Source of the DNA: Emticicia agri
GTDB lineage: Bacteria > Bacteroidota > Bacteroidia > Cytophagales > Spirosomataceae
Assembly (NCBI RefSeq): GCF_004168285.1
Contig: NZ_SEWF01000005.1
Location: forward strand, 179,809 to 243,808
Reading direction: 5' to 3'
Length of the DNA stretch: 64,000 bases
Each line of letters starts with the position of its first letter. Position 1 is the first letter of the stretch. The notes below the pieces were generated by a model. The model saw only the letters and a list, made by a program, of their open reading frames with translations, ran no database searches and was not told the origin of the DNA. Positions 1 through 8,753 of this stretch are shown here, piece by piece. The translations under genes were made by a program, and so were the position numbers.

Positions 1-470
1 TTATCATAAATTAAACGAATATCTTCAATCAAGGTCATACCGTCAGTTGAAATATCATCTAAACGGCCAACAAATGGTGATACATAGGTTGCACCTGCTT
101 TAGCTGCTAACAATGCCTGACCCGGTGAAAATACCAAGGTACAGTTGGTTTTAATACCTCTTTCCGAAAAATATTTGATAGCTTTAATTCCATCTTTTAT
201 CATCGGTATTTTTACTACTATCTGCTCATCTATTTCGGCCAGTTCTTCACCTTCGTTAATCATCTCTTCGTATTTGGTCGAGATTACTTCTGCGCTTACA
301 TCACCATCCACAATCTCGCAAATAGCCTTATAGTGGCGCATTACATTGTCTTTTCCGGCAATACCTTCTTTTGCCATTAACGATGGATTGGTAGTAACAC
401 CATCAAGCACACCAATGTCTTGTGCTTCTTGTATTTCTTTAAGGGAGGCGGTATCGATAAAAAATTTCAT
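1..470 (-). CDS. fsa: Fructose-6-phosphate aldolase / small transaldolase, 3' end outside the window
   Basis: About 156 N-terminal residues are visible; family members have about 215-220, so the end is cut by the window edge. The protein opens with MKFFIDTA and then [14 protein letters not shown], the classic N-terminus of the FSA/TalC subfamily. The Schiff-base lysine is expected at K87 in [15 protein letters not shown] stretch and a YVSPFVGR stretch follow at the expected spacing of the TIM barrel. It catalyses reversible aldol cleavage or dihydroxyacetone transfer among sugar phosphates in the cytosol. The ATG at 468-470 is the only reasonable start. It lies downstream of the SRP RNA gene on the same strand. 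Whether it acts as FSA or as a transaldolase cannot be decided from sequence. Confidence 0.93.
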   Translation of the reverse strand, partial: MKFFIDTASLKEIQEAQDIGVLDGVTTNPSLMAKEGIAGKDNVMRHYKAICEIVDGDVSAEVISTKYEEMINEGEELAEIDEQIVVKIPMIKDGIKAIKYFSERGIKTNCTLVFSPGQALLAAKAGATYVSPFVGRLDDISTDGMTLIEDIRLIYD

Positions 471-515
471 AGAACATTTAGCCCCATATCCGAAAAACCG
501 GAAGATTTTGTTAGG

Positions 516-550
516 ACTTTCATGCCTTTGGGGGTTAGCTACATGAAAGT
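516..550. repeat. Inverted repeat between SRP RNA and aldolase genes
   Basis: ACTTTCATG at 516-524 pairs with CATGAAAGT at 542-550 across a 17-base loop. It lies in the leader of the aldolase gene, on the far side of the SRP RNA gene. There is no adjacent T-run, so it is not a standard terminator. Its role is unknown. Confidence 0.35.
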
Positions 551-588
551 AGTGGTTTATATTTGAACAATTGCTACGAGCCAAAAAC

Positions 589-672
589 AAAAAAAGGCAA
601 ATTCACCGCTCAACCACAATACCCTTGCTTCGGTCAAGACCTGGGGGATTCAGCAGGAGCTGGTAATTTGCC
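589..672 (-). ncRNA. ffs: Signal recognition particle RNA (small bacterial type)
   Basis: On the minus strand the ends GGCAAATT and AATTTGCC pair perfectly (672-665 with 603-596), followed inwards by ACCAGCTC against GAGCGGTG. The middle carries the SRP core: a run of C, then AGG, a ten-base apical segment, then AGCAAGGGTA. Length and layout fit the short SRP RNA that binds Ffh. A T-rich run follows the closing stem at 589-597 and probably ends transcription. A perfect Bacteroidota promoter places the first base at about 672. The apical segment TCTTGACCGA has no GGAA tetraloop, which is unusual and is described as a finding. Confidence 0.85.
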
Positions 673-676
673 GCTG

Positions 677-708
677 CAAAGGTAAGAAACTTTTCTTCTC
701 TCTACAAA
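677..708 (-). promoter_or_regulatory. Bacteroidota-type promoter of the SRP RNA gene
   Basis: On the minus strand TTTG (708-705) is followed by 20 bases and then TACCTTTG (684-677), matching the TTTG / TAnnTTTG consensus exactly. The predicted start, about five bases on, coincides with the first base of the SRP RNA stem. Confidence 0.85.
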
Positions 709-815
709 TGGTTTTAGAAAAAAGACTGATTTGATAAGTAAAAACAACTATACCTTTTGATAATTTTTAAAGGTTAAAAAGTTAATTAAAAGACAATTAT
801 CTTATTAAAAAATAA

Positions 816-847
816 TATCTTTGAAAATTATAAGTGAATATACTTAT
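816..847 (+). promoter_or_regulatory. Promoter -7 element followed by a palindrome, upstream of the S74-chaperone gene
   Basis: TATCTTTG at 816-823 matches the TAnnTTTG -7 element perfectly, but no clear TTTG lies 19-20 bases upstream. Just after it, ATAAGTG-AATA-TACTTAT (830-847) forms a 7-N4-7 inverted repeat with one mismatch. It has the same layout as the palindromes at the nitrate genes further along. At this position it would sit on the transcription start, where a bound protein would more likely repress than activate. Confidence 0.5.
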
Positions 848-888
848 TAATTGTCAACCATTAGATATAACCATAAAAACTAATTTTA

Positions 889-2193
889 ATGAAAACAACC
901 TCTACCACACTTTTCAGGTGTATCTTGTTTTTGTGCTCAATGGTGTTTTACGATTCTTTTTCGCAGAACATCAAAAAAAGCCAGAAAAAACCAAAGACCG
1001 ACGACCAATACGTTGTGCCGAAAGTGTATGCACAACGCAAAAGCCCCGAACAATTTCTAAAAGATCAGTTAGGTCAGAAAATCGAACTGAAAGAACGTAG
1101 CATTGCCGACCAGGTAATTGCCGATGATTTAATAGTACAAGGAAGCGAATGTGTCGGTATTGACTGTGTGAATAATGAAAGTTTTGGGTTTAATACTATT
1201 CGTTTAAAAGAGAACAATCTCCGTATTACATTTGATGATACCAGCGTCTCTTCTGGGTTCCCTGCCAATGATTGGGAACTTGAAGCGAATGAAAGCGCAA
1301 ATGGGGGTAATAACTCTTTTGCTATTAATGATGTAACCGGAGCAAAGGTTCCTTTTAAGATTATAGCAGGCGCACCGACCAATAGTTTCTTTATGGGTTC
1401 TAACGGAAAAATCGGTTTACAAACTGCCACACCTGTATTAGATGTGCACATGAATACCAACAACACCCCGGCGATAAGACTGGAACAAAATAGCTCCGGT
1501 GGCTTCACCTCACAAACGTGGGATATGGCCGGGAATGAAGCCAACTTCTTTGTCAGAGATGTTACAGGGGGCAGTCGTTTGCCTTTCAGAATAAGACCCG
1601 GTGCGCCTACCAGTAGTATTGATATTGCAGCCTCGGGCAATGTGGGTATTGGTATAGCAAGCCCCCAAACCAGATTACATGTAAAAGGTATGGGCTTTTT
1701 TGAAGATACGCTCTATGTAGCAGGGGCACTTATGCCGGGAGGCTCTATGGTTACACCATCTGATATGAAACTGAAAAGAAATATCATGGATATGAGCAGT
1801 ATGTCAAAAATTATCAGCTCATTAAGCCCCAAAACTTTCTATTATAAAACAGATGAGTATCCCAGGTTAGGCTTTTCTAATACCTTACAATATGGACTGA
1901 TTGCGCAGGAAGTAGAAAAGGTTTTACCTTCTTTTGTAAGCCCTACCCGATTTCCGGGAGAAAACACGTCTTTCAAGACTGTTAATTATGTCGGGCTCAT
2001 TCCTATTTTATTGCAGGGTATGAAAGAACAGATAGCTGTGAATGAGCAACAAAAGGCAGAGATTGAGGATTTAAAAGCCAAACTGGCTCAATATGAAGCA
2101 TTAAATACCCGATTAGAACGATTAGAGGCTGTCTTGAATAAAGAAGCTATTTTGAGTAAAGAAGAAAAAGACAAAAAAGCCGACAAAAAATAA
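889..2193 (+). CDS. Secreted protein with C-terminal S74 intramolecular chaperone domain
   Basis: 434 residues. A hydrophobic signal peptide occupies about residues 1-25. The middle holds two related blocks (around residues 110-170 and 190-260) containing repeats such as VPFKIIAGAPT and LPFRIRPGAPT, typical of tail-fibre-like beta structure. From about residue 285 the sequence PSDMKLKRNI introduces an S74 peptidase/chaperone domain; S291 and K296 fit the Ser-Lys dyad that cleaves the chaperone from phage tail spikes. GLIAQEVEKVLP follows, and a charged coiled coil ends the protein. Such domains also occur in non-phage cell-surface proteins of Bacteroidota. The next gene starts 10 bases on and is probably co-expressed. 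Function beyond folding or trimerisation is unknown. Confidence 0.85.
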   Translation: MKTTSTTLFRCILFLCSMVFYDSFSQNIKKSQKKPKTDDQYVVPKVYAQRKSPEQFLKDQLGQKIELKERSIADQVIADDLIVQGSECVGIDCVNNESFGFNTIRLKENNLRITFDDTSVSSGFPANDWELEANESANGGNNSFAINDVTGAKVPFKIIAGAPTNSFFMGSNGKIGLQTATPVLDVHMNTNNTPAIRLEQNSSGGFTSQTWDMAGNEANFFVRDVTGGSRLPFRIRPGAPTSSIDIAASGNVGIGIASPQTRLHVKGMGFFEDTLYVAGALMPGGSMVTPSDMKLKRNIMDMSSMSKIISSLSPKTFYYKTDEYPRLGFSNTLQYGLIAQEVEKVLPSFVSPTRFPGENTSFKTVNYVGLIPILLQGMKEQIAVNEQQKAEIEDLKAKLAQYEALNTRLERLEAVLNKEAILSKEEKDKKADKK

Positions 2194-2203
2194 ATCTGAA
2201 AAA

Positions 2204-2584
2204 ATGAAGACTATTTATACACTCATTACGCTATGTTTGCTGAGCATGTCTGCTTTTTGTCAGAATATCGACCAGAACGGACGTACGCCCGAACAGCAAA
2301 AAATAACTTCTGTAGCCCCTGTGCAGGAAGTTTATCTGCAAGAAGATGCTTCTGCTAAAACCATTGCCTCTTTCAAATTAAAATATACTTTACCTGCCGG
2401 AAAAACCGCCGGTGAAATCGTACTGTTTCATCCGAAAGCCGACCAGGTTCTGAAAAAAATCAGTTTAACCCAACAACAGGGTTCAATTGAAGTTTCAACA
2501 AAAGATTTACCTGTTACGGGCGTTATTGTGGCTTTATATACCGATAGTGTACCTTTACAAACCAGAAATATTAAATTCGAGTAA
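2204..2584 (+). CDS. Small secreted protein paired with the S74 protein, unknown function
   Basis: 126 residues with a clear signal peptide (MKTIYTLITLCLLSMSAFC). The mature part is about 105 residues, rich in T, K, V and Q and probably beta-stranded. No family was recognised. It begins 10 bases after the S74-domain gene and shares its terminator, so the two are likely one transcript. The ending, in which an ALYTDSV segment is followed by a short basic tail, resembles small partner proteins that often accompany such surface fibres; this is inference from context only. Confidence 0.8.
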   Translation: MKTIYTLITLCLLSMSAFCQNIDQNGRTPEQQKITSVAPVQEVYLQEDASAKTIASFKLKYTLPAGKTAGEIVLFHPKADQVLKKISLTQQQGSIEVSTKDLPVTGVIVALYTDSVPLQTRNIKFE

Positions 2585-2602
2585 GATACAATTATGACTA
2601 AG

Positions 2603-2637
2603 AGTCCGATAGCAACTACACACTATCGGACTTTTTT
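2603..2637. terminator. Bidirectional intrinsic terminator
   Basis: AGTCCGATAG (2603-2612) pairs with CTATCGGACT (2623-2632) around a 10-base loop, followed by TTTTTT. It separates two convergent genes and its T-run touches the stop of the minus-strand gene. Confidence 0.9.
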
Positions 2638-5600
2638 ATTTACCCTTAAAGACTTTCAGGGGAGCTTTATTCTGAGATACTATATACAATTTGTTTTTTG
2701 AGGCGGTTTTTACAACTACAATATCTTTACAATCGCCATCGGCTACAAATCCTGTTTTATCATAAAGCGCAGGTTTAAAGCCCCCCTTACCATCTCCCAT
2801 CAGCACAAGCCCGACTGAAGCATCGTATCTACCCGCAATGGGCTCTGCATCATAGGCATTACCTACCATCATTACATCCAGATTACCATCCTGATTAACA
2901 TCGTCTATCAACATACGCTGAACAGGTGCCCATTGAGCCATCTGTGATAGAGGTTTTAAAGTAAACTTTCCATGACCAAGATTTTCGGCATACATACTTT
3001 CTTGTACATAGGCTTTTTTAATAATAGCTTGCTTCATTTGTAGCTCTGTCAGCACCTCTTTCATAGTGGCTTTAGCATAACTACCGTAATTAGGGAATTT
3101 TTTACGAAATGACGGCAATTGCCTCAATAAATCATCTCTCGTAGGAATCGGGTGTTCTTTTCCATTAATGTAATAAGAAGGTATTCCATCCCAGTGACCA
3201 TTCTCATCATAATCGGCTCCATAAACTGTCAGGGGTTCATTCAAAGAGAAATGATAACGGGTATTTAAACCTATATTTCCTAATACCATATCTATATCTC
3301 CATCTTTGTCAAAATCGGCGGCGGCTACAGTATTCCAGAACCCCTCTGAATTAGGGAAAGCATCTGATTTGCTTAATTTCCCTTGAGTGTTCTTAAAGAC
3401 AGTAACAGGCATAAACTCTCCTACTACTATTAAATCAAGCCAGGTATCATTATCAATATCTATCCATAGCGCATCTGTAACCATACCCACTTTGGCAAGT
3501 TCGGTAGAAGCCTGTGCAGTATAATTACTGAAAATGCCATAATCGTTTTTCAGCAGATAACTTTCGCCCGATTGAGGATACTGCAAGGGTGTTAGTCGCC
3601 CACCCCGAAAAATATCTAAATCACCGTCTTTATCAAAATCGGCTACTGCCACACACGAGCCACTATGCCTGATCTCAGGAAGCTGACTGGTAGCATCAGT
3701 AAAATTACCTTTGCCATCGTTGAGGTACAATCTGTCCTGATAATATTTTGAACCATCAGGATACTCATTAGAACCACTTACGATGTATAAATCCAGGTCT
3801 TTGTCACGGTCGGCATCAAACAATATCATTTCTATATCTTCTTCTCCTTTAGGTAAGCTTTCATTCGTATAAGACTTCTGAATAAACTGCCCTGCAGGAG
3901 TCTGAACAAAGAATTTACCATAGTTTTTATAAGAACCGCCTACAAAAAAATCATCAAGACCGTCATTATTGATGTCTCCAACAGCCATTTTAGGCCCTTG
4001 TTGTGACAGTTTATGCAACAAGAGCGTTTCTACATGATAATCTACATAGCGTTCTTCCTGAGGCTGAAAATTGATATTTACTGCTGACGTTACATCTGCA
4101 AATAGTGTAGCCTCCTGTTGCTTGTCAGGTTTAGTAGCTGTGGTAGCGTTTGTATAATCTAAAGTAAGTGTCTGATTGGCTTTGATATTTTTCAGTTTCT
4201 GTGCTTTACCATCAGTCCAGACTATTTCAAGAGAATCTATCTGAGTGTTTTTCCCTAAGCCAAAATGTATGGTATAATCAACCGAAGAGGCATATCCTTT
4301 TGTAACAGCCTGATGATATTTCTGTAAATACCCGTTGGCATAAATACTGACTTCACTGCCTAAACCATACCTGTTCTTCGGTCTACCTTTCAGCAGAATT
4401 TTCAAAAAATTAGCCGTTGGTGCATCATTCCGCATGATATAAGCGGGTTTATTTGTATTATTTACAACCAGGTCTAAATCTCCGTCATTATCCAGGTCGG
4501 CATAAGCAGCGCCATTAGAAACAGAAAGAGAATCACCAAACCAGGCTTTTGTTGTGTTTTCAAAGGTCAGGTCTCCTTTATTTCTAAAAAAACAATTGAC
4601 ATCATTCCATGAAGGTAGCTCTAACGATCGGTCAATCATATATCTTCTTAAATTACCGAGATTTTTTTGCTCATAAGCTACATTATACGAGATAAAATCA
4701 AGGTTGGTAATATCTCTCAGATAACCATTTGAAATAAACAAATCTCTTAACCCGTCATTATCGAAATCGGCAAATAAGGGAGCCCAGCTCCATTGACTGC
4801 TATGCACACCTGCAATTTGGCCTATTTCTGAAAAAAGTATTCGCCCGTCAGGTGATTTGCCTAAATTCAGGTGAAGCATATTCCGCATAAACTGCGAATG
4901 ATAACCTGTATTTAATTCTACTTCATATTGTTCAAAATTTCCCGGACCAGTCATCATTTTTCGTTGCTCATTATTGGCAGGCAACATATCTACCATCATA
5001 ATGTCTGCCCTGCCATCATTATTAAAATCAGACACATCATTACCCATCGAAAAACGGCTGTGGTGTTTCAGGTACTCTTTTGCCATTTCTTTAAAAGTAC
5101 CGTCATGATTATTAATATAAAGCAAATCATTCGGCAGAAAATCGTTGCTCACAAAAACATCTTCCCAACCGTCGTTGTCAATATCACATATGGATAATCC
5201 CAGACCATTGCCGTCATGTAAAATTCCTGCTTTCCGGCTTACATCAATAAATCTGGCATTACCATCATTTTCATATAATTTATCTGCCGAATAACCTGTT
5301 CCGTCATTAACAGGCACAGTAATCCTGTTAGGATTTCTAACCAGATTGGTGGTAGTCAGCAAATACATATCCAGATCACCATCTTTATCATAGTCAAAAA
5401 AAGCCGCCTGACTTGAATAGGTTGTATCAGCTAAACCATATTGCTGTGCCATTTCTTTAAAAGTTGGTACGCCATTCTGCCCTGCTCCCTGATTAATATA
5501 CAACTGATTAGCCCGCAGACTACCTGTATAGTTGCCTGATTTGCATACATAGATATCTAACAGACCATCGGCATTGACATCTGCTAAGGTTACACCTGTT

Positions 5601-5941
5601 GACCACCCCCCTTTATGTATTCCGGCTTTATCAGTAATATCCTGAAATTTCAAAGAACCTTTTTCATTGTCGCTTATATTGATATACATGCGGTCTCCGG
5701 ACATATTTCCGGTAAAATATAAATCAGGCAGGTTATCATTATTCAAATCGCCGACAGCTACCCCTGCCCCATTATATACATTATGGAAATCGTAGAGATT
5801 AAACTGTTCGTTTTCAATAACAGTATTCTGAAAAGTAACGCCTGTTTCAGAACCCGGCAATAATGTAAATAGTGTTTTTGGCTCGCTATTACAGGAAAGT
5901 AAGAAAGGGAGGAAAAGAAATAGAAGAAATCTGAGGTTCAT
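2636..5941 (-). CDS. FG-GAP/VCBS-repeat lipoprotein with ASPIC/UnbV domain (CRTAC1-like)
   Basis: 1101 residues. The N-terminus is a lipoprotein signal ending in FLLSC, with the lipid-bearing cysteine at position 17. Many repeats of the type DxNxDGxxDL (for example DLNNDNLPDLYF and DYDKDGDLDMYL) spread over the whole length form calcium-binding FG-GAP/VCBS blades of beta-propellers. An ASPIC/UnbV domain, recognised by a GLGSEVSIYANG-type stretch and HFGLG, lies around residues 505-590. The family is abundant in Bacteroidota and probably binds surface glycans or proteins. SusC/SusD partners often lie beside it, but none is present here. It ends at a terminator shared with the convergent gene. 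Confidence 0.9.
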   Translation of the reverse strand: MNLRFLLFLFLPFLLSCNSEPKTLFTLLPGSETGVTFQNTVIENEQFNLYDFHNVYNGAGVAVGDLNNDNLPDLYFTGNMSGDRMYINISDNEKGSLKFQDITDKAGIHKGGWSTGVTLADVNADGLLDIYVCKSGNYTGSLRANQLYINQGAGQNGVPTFKEMAQQYGLADTTYSSQAAFFDYDKDGDLDMYLLTTTNLVRNPNRITVPVNDGTGYSADKLYENDGNARFIDVSRKAGILHDGNGLGLSICDIDNDGWEDVFVSNDFLPNDLLYINNHDGTFKEMAKEYLKHHSRFSMGNDVSDFNNDGRADIMMVDMLPANNEQRKMMTGPGNFEQYEVELNTGYHSQFMRNMLHLNLGKSPDGRILFSEIGQIAGVHSSQWSWAPLFADFDNDGLRDLFISNGYLRDITNLDFISYNVAYEQKNLGNLRRYMIDRSLELPSWNDVNCFFRNKGDLTFENTTKAWFGDSLSVSNGAAYADLDNDGDLDLVVNNTNKPAYIMRNDAPTANFLKILLKGRPKNRYGLGSEVSIYANGYLQKYHQAVTKGYASSVDYTIHFGLGKNTQIDSLEIVWTDGKAQKLKNIKANQTLTLDYTNATTATKPDKQQEATLFADVTSAVNINFQPQEERYVDYHVETLLLHKLSQQGPKMAVGDINNDGLDDFFVGGSYKNYGKFFVQTPAGQFIQKSYTNESLPKGEEDIEMILFDADRDKDLDLYIVSGSNEYPDGSKYYQDRLYLNDGKGNFTDATSQLPEIRHSGSCVAVADFDKDGDLDIFRGGRLTPLQYPQSGESYLLKNDYGIFSNYTAQASTELAKVGMVTDALWIDIDNDTWLDLIVVGEFMPVTVFKNTQGKLSKSDAFPNSEGFWNTVAAADFDKDGDIDMVLGNIGLNTRYHFSLNEPLTVYGADYDENGHWDGIPSYYINGKEHPIPTRDDLLRQLPSFRKKFPNYGSYAKATMKEVLTELQMKQAIIKKAYVQESMYAENLGHGKFTLKPLSQMAQWAPVQRMLIDDVNQDGNLDVMMVGNAYDAEPIAGRYDASVGLVLMGDGKGGFKPALYDKTGFVADGDCKDIVVVKTASKNKLYIVSQNKAPLKVFKGK

Positions 5942-6063
5942 GGCGTAACTAAAAAAATCCGGAAAGGTGTTGAGCAGGAAAGTTATAAAACTTTTAACTT
6001 GACAACAAATGTTTTTTTAGGTTGTTTTGATAAGCCAATCCTTATTATAAAATCTTTCAACCA

Positions 6064-6402
6064 ATGGTCAAAAAAATTATTCTATGGCTTTTTATGGCCT
6101 TTTTTGTGTATGCGGCTATCATGCAGTATAATGACCCTGACCCTTATGTCTGGATACCTACCTATCTGATTCCCGTTTTTTTATGCTATCATAAACTACA
6201 AGGGAAAGGAGAACCAATCGTTTATTTTGCGATAGGGCTGTTATATCTTATGTGGTCAATTAATCAGTTTCCGCCTCAATGGGAAGGAATAAAACTGAAT
6301 GAGATGGGTATGAAAACGATTAATATTGAATTAGGCCGCGAATCTCTTGGCTTAGGTGTATGTGCGGTTGCTTTATGGATAGCTGCCTTATTGAAGAAGT
6401 AA
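6064..6402 (+). CDS. TMEM220-family small membrane protein
   Basis: 112 residues with about four hydrophobic helices (residues 5-21, 28-43, 55-72 and 95-110). The motif QYNDPDPYVWIPTYL right after the first helix is the hallmark of the TMEM220 family. The biochemical role of the family is unknown. It stands alone between two minus-strand genes; the start is the ATG at 6064 after an A/T-rich leader. Confidence 0.88.
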   Translation: MVKKIILWLFMAFFVYAAIMQYNDPDPYVWIPTYLIPVFLCYHKLQGKGEPIVYFAIGLLYLMWSINQFPPQWEGIKLNEMGMKTINIELGRESLGLGVCAVALWIAALLKK

Positions 6403-6417
6403 CTGAAAGAAGAAAGG

Positions 6418-6532
6418 AAAATGGAGAACGGAACAGGGAAAATGGAAAAGGAATATGAAAATCTTTTCACAGTTAAGCCTTATTGAAAGTATAGTAAACT
6501 AATTCTTCCTTTTTCCATTCTCCAGTTTCCCT
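6418..6532. repeat. Long imperfect palindrome of simple purine words between convergent genes
   Basis: The left arm (6418-6455) is made of words such as GGAAAATGGAGAA and GGGAAAATGGAAAAGG; the right arm (6504-6532) reads TTCCTTTTTCCATTCTCC. The arms can pair imperfectly over more than 20 bases with a loop of about 50. Lying between convergent genes, it may act as a terminator. Similar low-complexity palindromes occur at 24,141 and 25,083. Confidence 0.5.
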
Positions 6533-6545
6533 AGAACCAAATGTG

Positions 6546-7280
6546 TTATTTGCCTATTTTTTCTAAATCTTCTTTGGTATCGATACCAAAACTCTCGTAA
6601 TTGGTTACAACCGCATAAATTTTGTATCCATAGCCCAACCAACGAAGCTGCTCTAATTTTTCAGTATTTTCTAACGGAGACGTAGGAATATGAGAAATCT
6701 GTTCTAAAACATCGCTCCGATACGCATAAATACCGATATGTTTATAAAAGTCAGCATGTTCCAGCCATTCTTCCGGCTCATAGCCGCGTACATATGGAAC
6801 TACCTGACGACTGAAATATAAACATTGCTTACGCATGGTCAGAACCGCCTTCACTACATTAGGGTCTTTCAGGGTTTCATAATCCTTTATTTTTTTAACT
6901 GCCGTTGCAATTTCAGTCTTAAAATCCAATAACCCGGAAATCTGGTCTATTGTATCAGGGTCAATAAAGGGTTCATCTCCCTGAATATTGATGGCATAAT
7001 CGTACTTTGTTACGCCGCCAGCTTTTTCAAGTGCTTCAAAACAACGGTCCGTTCCTGTCGGATGACTACTTGAAGTCATTACGGCATCACCACCAAACTC
7101 TAGCACATGATTCAGAATTCTTGCATCATCTGTTGCCACTACAACTCTTTGTAGACTCTTGGCTTTCAATGCCTGTTCATACACACGCTGAATCATACTT
7201 TTGCCGTTAATATCGACAAGAGGTTTGCCCGGAAAACGACTTGAGGCATATCTTGACGGTATAATTCCAAGAATTTTCAT
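6546..7280 (-). CDS. kdsB: 3-deoxy-manno-octulosonate cytidylyltransferase (CMP-Kdo synthetase)
   Basis: 244 residues from the ATG at 7278-7280; the reading frame is open further upstream, but only this start gives the family N-terminus MKILGIIPSRYASSRFPGKP. It activates Kdo with CTP for lipopolysaccharide inner-core synthesis in the cytosol. Family motifs visible are the nucleotide-binding SRFPGKPL, VVATDD, INIQGDEPFI, and the tail SFGIDTKEDLEKIG. Length matches the family (about 245-250). It stands alone on this strand. Assignment is secure. Confidence 0.97.
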   Translation of the reverse strand: MKILGIIPSRYASSRFPGKPLVDINGKSMIQRVYEQALKAKSLQRVVVATDDARILNHVLEFGGDAVMTSSSHPTGTDRCFEALEKAGGVTKYDYAINIQGDEPFIDPDTIDQISGLLDFKTEIATAVKKIKDYETLKDPNVVKAVLTMRKQCLYFSRQVVPYVRGYEPEEWLEHADFYKHIGIYAYRSDVLEQISHIPTSPLENTEKLEQLRWLGYGYKIYAVVTNYESFGIDTKEDLEKIGK

Positions 7281-7385
7281 AGGTTTCAATGTTTTATTCG
7301 GGGCGAATTTACACGAAAAAAAAATATATGCGTTAATCTCTCGCAGAATCATTAAATTTGCGTTAAATCCAATCGCTTGACTACC

Positions 7386-8468
7386 ATGTTAAGATACCTT
7401 TTTACTACGGCTTTTCTCGTGCTTTACCTGACAAAATCATTCAGTAATTCACTTCCAACTCCTCTCGATTCTATTGGTATTGAGAAAAAAAACGGCAAGT
7501 TGTTTGTTCTACATAAAATAGAACAAGGCGAGACTCTCTACTCGATTCTGAAACGTTACAATGCTTCAGAAAAAGAATTTTATGCAGCCAACCCTGAGTT
7601 TAAGAAAGATGCGATTATGGCCAGCGACCAGGTAATCAGTATTCCTCTTAATACTAAAAGCAAAAGCGTACCCCGACCCAGAGTAGCAGAAGTACTGCCT
7701 ACACAGGATAGTACCCGACCGAGAGGTGTTATAGATGAAAATGGCATAGAAGTAATTGATATTCCGGAGGCAACGCCTAAAGATGCTTTAGCTAACAACG
7801 AAGACAGCCTGAAAAACTCAGCAACTGATAATGTTACTGATACAAAAAATATCAAACTCAAAACCCATACAGTTGTAGCAGGCGATAAACTCTTTAGTGT
7901 GGCTACTAAATACAAGGTAAAAGTATGGCAACTGAAAGAATGGAATAAGCTGACTACAGATGTGCTTCGTGTAAACCAAGTACTGGTAGTAGAAAAACCA
8001 GTAGATTTAGTAGCCAATGTCCCTAAAGAAGAGAAAAAAGAAGTTGCTAAGGCAAAGCCTGTGGTAAAACCTATCGCTACGGTCAGCAAACCTAAAACGG
8101 CTTCTGGCCCTGCCGGAGACGTTGAGAAAGACAAAAAGTCAACAACGGTAGTAACCAAGCCTCTGGCTAACAAGCCTCAGACACCCGTACCAAATGCGCC
8201 AACAGGTAAAAAATATAACGAACAAGGTATTGCAGAAGTAATAGACGCGGGTTCATCGACCAATAAATATCTGGCCTTACACCGTACGGCTCCGGTAGGG
8301 ACACTCATTAAAATTGCCAATGAAGCAAACGGGCAAAGTGTCTGGGTAAAAGTAATCGGTAAATTGTCAGGTTCTGGAGATGCCATTATCAAGATTTCTC
8401 CCAAGGCTTTTGAAAAATTACAGCCCAAAGATAAACGAATTCGTGCTTCTTTGAGTTATGCCTTATAG
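7386..8468 (+). CDS. LysM protein with C-terminal RlpA-like double-psi barrel
   Basis: 360 residues from the ATG at 7386; a TTG three codons upstream is in frame but less likely. A signal peptide covers about residues 1-20. Two LysM domains follow (around residues 40-88, with EQGETLYSILKRYN, and 155-205, with VAGDKLFSVATKYKV). A long K/P/V-rich linker leads to a C-terminal domain of about 90 residues with GIAEVID, ALHRTAPVGT and VWVKVIGK, typical of RlpA-like double-psi beta barrels. It probably binds periplasmic peptidoglycan. The RlpA catalytic aspartate cannot be confirmed by eye, so lytic transglycosylase activity is uncertain. Confidence 0.85.
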   Translation: MLRYLFTTAFLVLYLTKSFSNSLPTPLDSIGIEKKNGKLFVLHKIEQGETLYSILKRYNASEKEFYAANPEFKKDAIMASDQVISIPLNTKSKSVPRPRVAEVLPTQDSTRPRGVIDENGIEVIDIPEATPKDALANNEDSLKNSATDNVTDTKNIKLKTHTVVAGDKLFSVATKYKVKVWQLKEWNKLTTDVLRVNQVLVVEKPVDLVANVPKEEKKEVAKAKPVVKPIATVSKPKTASGPAGDVEKDKKSTTVVTKPLANKPQTPVPNAPTGKKYNEQGIAEVIDAGSSTNKYLALHRTAPVGTLIKIANEANGQSVWVKVIGKLSGSGDAIIKISPKAFEKLQPKDKRIRASLSYAL

Positions 8469-8502
8469 AATAAGAGAAAATAAGTACACAAATCACAATT
8501 TC

Positions 8503-8697
8503 ATGCATCCCAATCAGTTAAAAGATAATTCGCCAGAACCTGTTACAGCAACCTCGAAGAACAAGATATGGACAGTGTTCTTTGCTATCATGTATCCTAT
8601 CATTACGGTTTTTGGTCTTTTATTTACAGGTATCGTAGCTATATTTTCTGCTATTTCAAGGGTTTTTGTATTTATTCTGAGATTAATTAAGAAATAA
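8503..8697 (+). CDS. Small membrane protein, unknown
   Basis: 64 residues from the ATG at 8503; the frame is open to 8458, overlapping the previous stop, but the later ATG gives a natural hydrophilic N-terminus (MHPNQLKD). One long or two short hydrophobic helices fill residues 20-60, ending in a basic tail (RLIKK). No family recognised. It follows the LysM gene by 34 bases and may be co-transcribed with it. Confidence 0.6.
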   Translation: MHPNQLKDNSPEPVTATSKNKIWTVFFAIMYPIITVFGLLFTGIVAIFSAISRVFVFILRLIKK

Positions 8698-8753
8698 ATT
8701 ATCCTTTTTCATATAAAAACTCCACTTCAATCGGAGTAGTTTTATGCTTGCCC

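Noticed and set aside
1074..1640. A 188-codon minus-strand frame opposite the S74-chaperone gene
   Set aside because: It mirrors the repeated blocks of the real gene and has no leader; the plus-strand product has a signal peptide and a recognised domain.
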